NCBI GenBank assembly: GCA_015520475.1
Contig: WAQA01000121.1
Location: 1 to 9,952, forward strand
DNA: 9,952 bases
Origin: Candidatus Bathyarchaeota archaeon
GTDB taxonomy: Archaea > Thermoproteota > Bathyarchaeia > Bathyarchaeales > WAQA01
Direction of reading: 5' to 3'
Numbering within the stretch: the stretch's first letter is position 1; each line of letters opens with the position of its first letter. Positions 6,174 to 9,952 of the stretch are shown here, in pieces. The position numbers and the translations under genes were made by a program. The notes under the pieces are model-generated. The model saw only the letters and a list, made by a program, of their open reading frames with translations, ran no database searches and had not been told where the DNA came from.

Positions 6174-6262
6174 CAGCTAAGGATCATGGATTGAAGGCTG
6201 GATGTCGAAGCGGCATTCTCCTCTTAATCTCAGCGATCCAGCTGGATAGAAGGTTAAAGAGG
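6174..6262 (+). ncRNA. Structured 5' leader of the TRAM gene, candidate RNA switch
   Basis: Three stems nest in one rod. The outer stem pairs CAGCT and GGATC (6174-6178 and 6181-6185, with AA bulged) with GATCCAGCTG (6235-6244): ten Watson-Crick pairs. The middle stem pairs GATT-g-AAG (6189-6196) with CTTAATC (6223-6229): seven pairs and a bulged G. The inner hairpin spans 6200-6218 around the loop AAG (6208-6210), with six Watson-Crick and two G-U pairs. Alternatively CCTCTTAA (6220-6227) pairs with TTAAAGAGG (6254-6262), which contains the Shine-Dalgarno core, with one bulged A. That fold breaks the middle stem and would allow the palindrome ATCCAGCTGGAT (6236-6247) to form its own small hairpin. 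The two folds cannot coexist. The pairings are read directly; function as a switch, thermosensor or autoregulatory site is inferred. It matches no RNA family I know. Confidence 0.45.
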
Positions 6263-6270
6263 TGAAAGGA

Positions 6271-6513
6271 ATGAGTTATAGAGGCAGAAGCTTCAGCGCT
6301 AGAAGTTATGGTCGGCATGGAATATCAAAGCCTGCGCCGGTTAAGGAAGGAGAGGAATACGAGGCTGACATAAGCGAGATAAGCCGTAGAGGCGATGGTG
6401 TAGCTAAGATAGACGGCTTCATAATATTTGTTTCAGGCGCAAAGGTTGGCGACCACATTAAGTTTAAAGTGACTAGGGTTGCACGTAGATTTGCAATTGC
6501 AGAGATCGTTTAG
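6271..6513 (+). CDS. Single-TRAM-domain RNA-binding protein (archaeal cold-shock-like RNA chaperone)
   Basis: This is an 80-residue protein whose C-terminal about 58 residues form one TRAM domain, the small OB-like RNA-binding fold found in tRNA-modification enzymes. Free-standing TRAM proteins in archaea such as methanogens act as RNA chaperones analogous to bacterial Csp proteins. The domain runs from VKEGEEYEADI through SRRGDGVAKIDGFIIFV and GAKVGDHIKFKV to RFAIAEIV. The N-terminal 20 residues (MSYRGRSFSARSYGRHGISK) are basic, RG/SY-rich and probably disordered, and would add RNA affinity. I chose ATG 6271 over GTG 6262 because the GTG lies in the ribosome binding site GAGGTGA (6259-6265). 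The gene is preceded by the long structured leader and is probably monocistronic, since the archaemetzincin has its own promoter elements. Confidence 0.9.
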   Translation: MSYRGRSFSARSYGRHGISKPAPVKEGEEYEADISEISRRGDGVAKIDGFIIFVSGAKVGDHIKFKVTRVARRFAIAEIV

Positions 6514-6562
6514 ATCTCAACCGTAACTGGGGAAATATGTCGGCAGCTCTCTTATTTTTTAG

Positions 6563-6579
6563 AAGATAATAATTATCTT
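6563..6579. promoter_or_regulatory. 17-bp perfect palindrome at the archaemetzincin start (candidate operator)
   Basis: AAGATAAT-A-ATTATCTT is an 8-bp perfect inverted repeat with a single central base. It lies between a TATA-like CTTATTTTTT (6551-6560) and the first usable start codons (6581-6590), which is where an archaeal repressor would block initiation. Its right end overlaps a potential TTG start at 6578. Binding by a dimeric regulator is inferred. The half-sites are AT-rich, so chance is not excluded. Confidence 0.4.
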
Positions 6580-6580
6580 G

Positions 6581-7081
6581 GTGGTGACTTTGAGGAGGAT
6601 AAACTTCTCAGTTTTCACCTACAAGATTGAGAGTGAAGTGGTTGAGAGGGTTATCGCTAAGCTTAAAAGAGAATTCAATATTGATGTTTCAGTGATTGGG
6701 GAGTTGAAGCCTCCTATAGAAGCTTTTAATCATTCTAGGGGACAGTATGATGCATATGTTCTCATTAGACTCTTGGATAGGGTTAGAGATGGAAAATTAG
6801 CTATTTGGATGATACCCTATGACATTTATGTTCAAGGCTTCAACTTTGTCTTCGGACTTGCAAACCCCTACTCCTGCGCTGTTCTAAGTGTGGCTAGACT
6901 TGGAACTGTCGATCTGATATGTAAGGAGGCGGTTCATGAGACAGGGCATATCTTTGGGTTGAAGCATTGTAGAGATCCATGCGTTATGGCCTATAGTAAT
7001 AGTCTCTTTGAAGCCTCTAAGAAGAGTGATAGTCTCTGTGAGGAGTGTAGAGAGATATTAGATAAGGCCGGCTTCTATTAG
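6581..7081 (+). CDS. amzA: Archaemetzincin family zinc metalloprotease
   Basis: This is a cytoplasmic metzincin-clan zinc protease without a signal peptide. Numbering from the TTG at 6578, the zinc site is HETGHIFGLKH (120-130), with three histidine ligands and catalytic Glu121. It is followed by Cys131, Cys135, Met137 of the Met-turn (CVM) and the Cys154-x2-Cys157 pair, which together form the second, structural zinc site typical of archaemetzincins. Total length is about 166 residues, usual for the family. From memory, the consensus has four residues between the first two cysteines and seventeen after the Met; here they are three and sixteen. No physiological substrate is established for the family. 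The start is uncertain: TTG 6578, GTG 6581, GTG 6584 and TTG 6590 are all in frame. I prefer GTG 6581 as a leaderless start. The 3' end overlaps the convergent uracil-DNA glycosylase by 24 bp. Confidence 0.9.
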   Translation: MVTLRRINFSVFTYKIESEVVERVIAKLKREFNIDVSVIGELKPPIEAFNHSRGQYDAYVLIRLLDRVRDGKLAIWMIPYDIYVQGFNFVFGLANPYSCAVLSVARLGTVDLICKEAVHETGHIFGLKHCRDPCVMAYSNSLFEASKKSDSLCEECREILDKAGFY

Positions 7082-7651
7082 TAGCCTTCTAAGCCTCTCA
7101 AAGTCCTTCCTTATGTAGGCTTTAACCTTTGGAAGTCTCAGAGCTGCTGCTGGATGGAATGTTGGAAAGACTGTTATGCCGTCTCTCTCATATATGGTTC
7201 CGTGAACTTGAGAGATGTTTAGCTTCTTGTCAATCAATGTTTGGAGGGCGAAGTTTCCTAGGGCAACTATGACTCTAGGTTTAATTATCTCTATCTGCTT
7301 CTCTAGGTATGGTGTGCAGGCTTCTAACTCGTCTGTTCTTGGAGGTCTATTGCGCGGTGGAAAACATTTGACGGTTGATGTTATGAATATTCTCTGTCTG
7401 TCGAGGCCTATTGATCTGAGCAGTTCACTCAATAGTTTCCCAGCCATTCCGATGAATGGTCTTCCCTCTCTATCTTCTGTTCTGCCTGGAGACTGTCCAC
7501 ATATCATGATAGCGGCGTCTGAAGGGCCCTCTCCAGGCACAGCCTTCCTCCTTGTTCTATACAGTCTACATCTCCTGCATCTCTTGATTTCATCATGCAA
7601 TTCCGAGATTGCCTCTTCACCTTTCTCTTCTGCTTCGTTGTCTGCTTCCAT
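7058..7651 (-). CDS. udg: Type-4 uracil-DNA glycosylase (4Fe-4S, UDGa)
   Basis: The enzyme removes uracil from DNA to begin base excision repair; family 4 is the usual thermophile and archaeal form. The protein is 197 residues. The four Fe-S cysteines are visible: CRRC (25 and 28), Cys96 in VKCFPPRNRPP and Cys112 in EACTPYL. The active-site motif is GQSPGRTEDREGRPFIG (52-68) and the second motif FHPAAALR is at 165-172. Two positions differ from the text I know best: GEAPG is GQSPG, and TNVVKC is TSTVKC. I believe a Q-and-S variant exists in some archaeal homologues, so activity is still likely. The N terminus carries an acidic stretch of about 12 residues before the usual beginning. A TATA box at 7701-7711 gives it its own promoter just after the preceding gene. 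Confidence 0.93.
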   Translation of the reverse strand: MEADNEAEEKGEEAISELHDEIKRCRRCRLYRTRRKAVPGEGPSDAAIMICGQSPGRTEDREGRPFIGMAGKLLSELLRSIGLDRQRIFITSTVKCFPPRNRPPRTDELEACTPYLEKQIEIIKPRVIVALGNFALQTLIDKKLNISQVHGTIYERDGITVFPTFHPAAALRLPKVKAYIRKDFERLRRLLIEAGLI

Positions 7652-7700
7652 CTTTTCATGCCTGTCTAATAGTGGATTGGTAACGTCTAGAGAGGGACGG

Positions 7701-7711
7701 GATATTTAAAC
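7701..7711 (-). promoter_or_regulatory. TATA box for udg
   Basis: GTTTAAATATC on the minus strand predicts transcription from about 7680 and a leader of about 29 nt before the ATG at 7651. It begins only 5 bp past the stop codon of the upstream winged-helix gene. No Shine-Dalgarno is evident. Confidence 0.5.
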
Positions 7712-7715
7712 ATGT

Positions 7716-8960
7716 CTATCTCTTTCTTATTCTTATGTAATTCTGTCTCCTAACCTGTCTAATCTCAATTATACCTTCCTCTTCAAGTCTCTTTATGTTC
7801 CGCCACACCGTTGACTTCGGTAGATCTAACGCTTCTCTGATGTCGGCTTCGAATGCTCCTCCTCCCCTCTCAGCCAGTAGAAGAAGTATGCTTCTCTGTT
7901 CAGGTCTCAGCCAAGGATTCTCCCGTAGTATTCTGTTCACATCTATCCTCTTCCTTCTCCTTGTTATTGCATATACCGCTCCGATTATGGCTGCGGATGT
8001 TATTATGGTGATGACGGCGGCCATCTCCCATGCTGGTTGCGGCTTCACGGCTTTCTGAGCCTTGGTTCTTGCCTGTTCAGCTAGATTCTCTGCAGCGGCG
8101 TAATCTCCCTTCTTATAGCTGCTTTTAGCCTCTTCTAGGAGCGAGCTAGCTTCGTTTAGGCCTACTGTCCTCCCGTCTTCATATGCCCTCTTAACTTCTT
8201 TCTCTGCTTCATTTATTGCTGTTGATGCCGCCTCAGCCATCTTCTCAGTTGATCTGGCTATGGTTATCGCTTGGTTGGCAAGTGTAACTGCGCTATTATA
8301 TTTTCCATCCTTGAAGGCTGTCTTCGCTTGAAGTATCTTCTCCTCCGCATCTGTCAGCACTATTCCCTTAGCCTTTATACTTGATATTACCTGTTCAGCC
8401 TCGGCTATTGCCTGTTCAGCTTCAGCCTTAGCCCCGGTGGTGCTGATGATATAGCTTATCCTCTGCGTACCTGCTGGCATTGTGAGGGTTAATCGTTGCC
8501 CCTCACTTCCAATACCAAGCGGGGCTTGACTCAACTCTATTATGACTGCTTCAGAGGGGAAGGTGGCTGTGAAGTTTATTGGGGAGTTTATGGTTAAGGT
8601 CCATATTGGCCCTGCCTTATCAGTTAGGTCTTGTGTGTCATATTCGATTATTATCCTGTTTGCACCTAGACTATCAACTTCTATTGTTGATTTATTAATG
8701 GTGTAGTCGAGCAATGTGTTGTTCTCATCTGATACTGTAAGCGATTCAAAGTTTAAGCCGAATAACTTAACTGTTACGTTGGGAAGGTTGGCGCTTACAC
8801 CTATTATGTAGCGTACATGAACTGTTCCATCGCTGTACACTATCAATTTAAGGTTTTCTGGAGTGTATGGTTCCTCTGCTAGGAGAGGTTGGGATGCATT
8901 GTTGATTATAAGGATTGAGAGTATGATGGTGCAGAAGATCCCGTAAAGAAATCTTTTCAT
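7716..8960 (-). CDS. Membrane-spanning winged-helix transcriptional regulator with secreted sensor domain
   Basis: This 414-residue one-component regulator has a clear domain order. A signal-like helix (5-28, YGIFCTIILSILII) is followed by an extracytoplasmic beta-rich domain (about 33-173, with sequons NVT 61, NNT 80, NKS 89 and NFT 129). Next come helical hairpins (176-305), a transmembrane helix (about 312-333) ending in RRRKR, and a cytoplasmic winged helix (345-412). The last contains RPEQRSILLLL, a recognition region ALDLPKSTVWRNIKRLEEEG and a wing IIEIRQVRRQNYIRI. The plan is the one seen in archaeal membrane-anchored HTH proteins (haloarchaeal DUF7345/DUF7343-type proteins come to mind; not verified). 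It presumably converts an outside signal into DNA binding at the membrane. Ligand and target genes are unknown. A TATA box 26 bp from the ATG indicates a leaderless message. The secreted helical protein upstream is a likely partner. Confidence 0.82.
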   Translation of the reverse strand: MKRFLYGIFCTIILSILIINNASQPLLAEEPYTPENLKLIVYSDGTVHVRYIIGVSANLPNVTVKLFGLNFESLTVSDENNTLLDYTINKSTIEVDSLGANRIIIEYDTQDLTDKAGPIWTLTINSPINFTATFPSEAVIIELSQAPLGIGSEGQRLTLTMPAGTQRISYIISTTGAKAEAEQAIAEAEQVISSIKAKGIVLTDAEEKILQAKTAFKDGKYNSAVTLANQAITIARSTEKMAEAASTAINEAEKEVKRAYEDGRTVGLNEASSLLEEAKSSYKKGDYAAAENLAEQARTKAQKAVKPQPAWEMAAVITIITSAAIIGAVYAITRRRKRIDVNRILRENPWLRPEQRSILLLLAERGGGAFEADIREALDLPKSTVWRNIKRLEEEGIIEIRQVRRQNYIRIRKR

Positions 8961-8980
8961 AAAGAATTCTCTTTTCAGAT

Positions 8981-8990
8981 ACTATATAAA
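8981..8990 (-). promoter_or_regulatory. TATA box for the membrane winged-helix gene
   Basis: TTTATATAGT on the minus strand, preceded by the purine-rich CTAAAAG (BRE-like), is centred 26 bp from the ATG at 8960. It therefore predicts leaderless transcription. No Shine-Dalgarno precedes that ATG, which agrees. Confidence 0.6.
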
Positions 8991-8997
8991 ACTTTTA

Positions 8998-9012
8998 GGA
9001 AAAAATTGGGGG
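8998..9012 (-). terminator. Oligo-T terminator after the secreted helical protein gene
   Basis: Directly after the TAA of the upstream gene the minus strand reads CCCCCAATTTTTTCC, with six consecutive T. Archaeal RNA polymerase stops at such T tracts without a hairpin. It would separate the two minus-strand genes, consistent with the second having its own strong promoter. Confidence 0.35.
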
Positions 9013-9013
9013 T

Positions 9014-9952
9014 TTATGGTTTATGGCCTCTCCATCTCCACTTCCACATATGGGACATGTGGAACTCCCGCATCATCTCACCAATAAATTTATGAGCTAT
9101 CCTAATCTTCATCATGGCGCTTCTCAGTTCTCCCTTTTTAGCGAGATCTTTAGCCTCGTCGATTATCGTCTTAATCCAGCTTATATGCTCTGTTATGTTT
9201 ACTCCCTTCTTCCTAGCCATCATGTGAATCCTGTCGATTAGTCTCTTCATAGAGTGATCTATGAAACTTGTGATTCTTCTACTCTTTATCATCGTTGAAT
9301 GCCCTATCTTCCTCAATTCAGCCGTGATCTGCGCTAGGATATATCTGAGTTCGCCTATCTCTCTTGCGGCAACCCTAAAGTTTAAGGCTGTCAAGTTGCC
9401 CTTAGCATATTCTAGGTGTATGATTGCTTCGTTGAGTTTCTGCTCTATATCCGTATAGTTATAATCTGGATACATCTCTCTGGTCCTATTTATTAATGTC
9501 CTGACTCTCTCAAGGAACTCTTCAGCCCTATCTATTGCTCCGGACAGTCCCATCCAACCTGTCTCCAGACCTGTCTCCTTCCAATGTCTCGTCACAGTTA
9601 CGATTGCCATTCTGAAGTTACGCATCGCCATTAAAACTAGCTTGATCGCCCCCGTATAATTTCCACTATTCGATTCAAACGTGAAGTTTGCAAGCTTTAG
9701 GAGTTCTGTTCCATTGTTATAATATGAGATTGCTTTGTTGATTATTGATTGGTTCAATCCTGCCCTCATCCCCATCATGATGGACTCATTAGCCTTATCC
9801 ATTGCTCTGGAGGCAAGCCAGCATAATCTCTCAAAGGCCTTCTCTGTTCTTGTCTTTGTATCTGTATTGCCTTGGCTCTGCGGTTCAGCATATATCATTA
9901 ATGCTGGAGAAGCCGTCAGCAGCGCGATTATAATTGCAGCATAGAGTTTAAC
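9014..9952 (-). CDS. Secreted helical protein rich in N-glycosylation sequons, 5'-truncated
   Basis: I do not recognise this family. The frame is open to the window edge, and the 18 codons before the ATG at 9898 encode VKLYAAIIIALLTASPAL. With the following MIYAEPQ this forms a signal peptide with a probable cleavage site near IYA-EP. The true start therefore lies beyond base 9952 and ATG 9898 is internal. The mature region, about 290 residues, is nearly all amphipathic helix, with helical-hairpin segments such as NEAIIHLEYAKGNLTA and TIIDEAKDLAKKGELRSA. Nine N-x-S/T sequons point to an exported, glycosylated protein. The C terminus is unusually rich in Met, His, Trp and Arg (EFHMSHMWKWRWRGHKP), which might bind metal or a membrane surface. 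It lies 53 bp ahead of the membrane winged-helix gene on the same strand, so a sensory role is plausible but unproven. Confidence 0.7.
   Translation of the reverse strand, partial: VKLYAAIIIALLTASPALMIYAEPQSQGNTDTKTRTEKAFERLCWLASRAMDKANESIMMGMRAGLNQSIINKAISYYNNGTELLKLANFTFESNSGNYTGAIKLVLMAMRNFRMAIVTVTRHWKETGLETGWMGLSGAIDRAEEFLERVRTLINRTREMYPDYNYTDIEQKLNEAIIHLEYAKGNLTALNFRVAAREIGELRYILAQITAELRKIGHSTMIKSRRITSFIDHSMKRLIDRIHMMARKKGVNITEHISWIKTIIDEAKDLAKKGELRSAMMKIRIAHKFIGEMMREFHMSHMWKWRWRGHKP

Noticed and set aside
6021..6261. tRNA or another known structural RNA in the spacer before the TRAM gene
   Set aside because: No acceptor/T-arm pattern, GTTC loop or CCA-proximal stem; the structure present is a single long rod rather than a cloverleaf.
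7215..7709. 164-codon plus-strand ORF
   Set aside because: It is complementary to the uracil-DNA glycosylase, whose Fe-S cysteines and motifs prove the minus strand; the Ser/Leu-rich product is typical of a shadow frame.

Overview
The window looks like a chromosomal segment of an archaeon, most likely an uncultivated member of the TACK group such as Bathyarchaeia; the lineage is an inference, the domain is well supported. The evidence for archaea is a 53-residue ribosomal protein L40e, a single-TRAM-domain protein, an archaemetzincin, a family 4 uracil-DNA glycosylase, a membrane-anchored winged-helix protein, archaeal TATA boxes about 26 nt ahead of several genes, and a mixture of leaderless starts and GGTG-type ribosome binding sites. 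AGG/AGA dominate the arginine codons. Nothing indicates a virus, insertion sequence or CRISPR array; the gene order reads as ordinary chromosome.

Layout: 1-1482 (+) is a 5'-truncated lipid-linked polysaccharide flippase. 1515-1676 (-) is L40e, a short gene that is easily missed because a spurious ORF lies opposite it. 1807-2955 (+) is a uroporphyrinogen decarboxylase/methyltransferase-fold protein. 3141-3818 (+) is an unrecognised membrane protein with an extracytoplasmic beta domain. 3889-5160 (-) and 5238-6020 (+) are divergent larC and larB, two of the three genes for the nickel-pincer nucleotide (NPN) cofactor. 6271-6513 (+) encodes a TRAM RNA-binding protein behind a roughly 97-nt leader that folds well. 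6581-7081 (+) is an archaemetzincin with a 17-bp palindrome at its start; its 3' end overlaps the convergent family 4 uracil-DNA glycosylase (7058-7651, -). 7716-8960 (-) is a membrane-spanning winged-helix regulator with a secreted sensor domain, and 9014-9952 (-) is a secreted, sequon-rich helical protein running off the window.

Functional groups: LarB makes the pyridinium-3,5-biscarboxylate mononucleotide and LarC inserts nickel after sulfur transfer by LarE. LarE and any NPN-using enzyme (LarA-type racemase or epimerase) are not in the window. The last two minus-strand genes look like a surface-sensing pair: a secreted helical protein next to a transmembrane regulator whose stalk is built from similar helical hairpins. 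The other genes appear to be independent transcription units.

The most unusual signal is the TRAM leader. A TATA box at 6143-6151 predicts transcription starting near 6173, exactly where a 71-nt nested hairpin (6174-6244) begins. A segment of that hairpin (6220-6227) can instead pair with the Shine-Dalgarno sequence (6254-6262), so two mutually exclusive folds can be drawn. This is a candidate RNA switch or autoregulatory leader.
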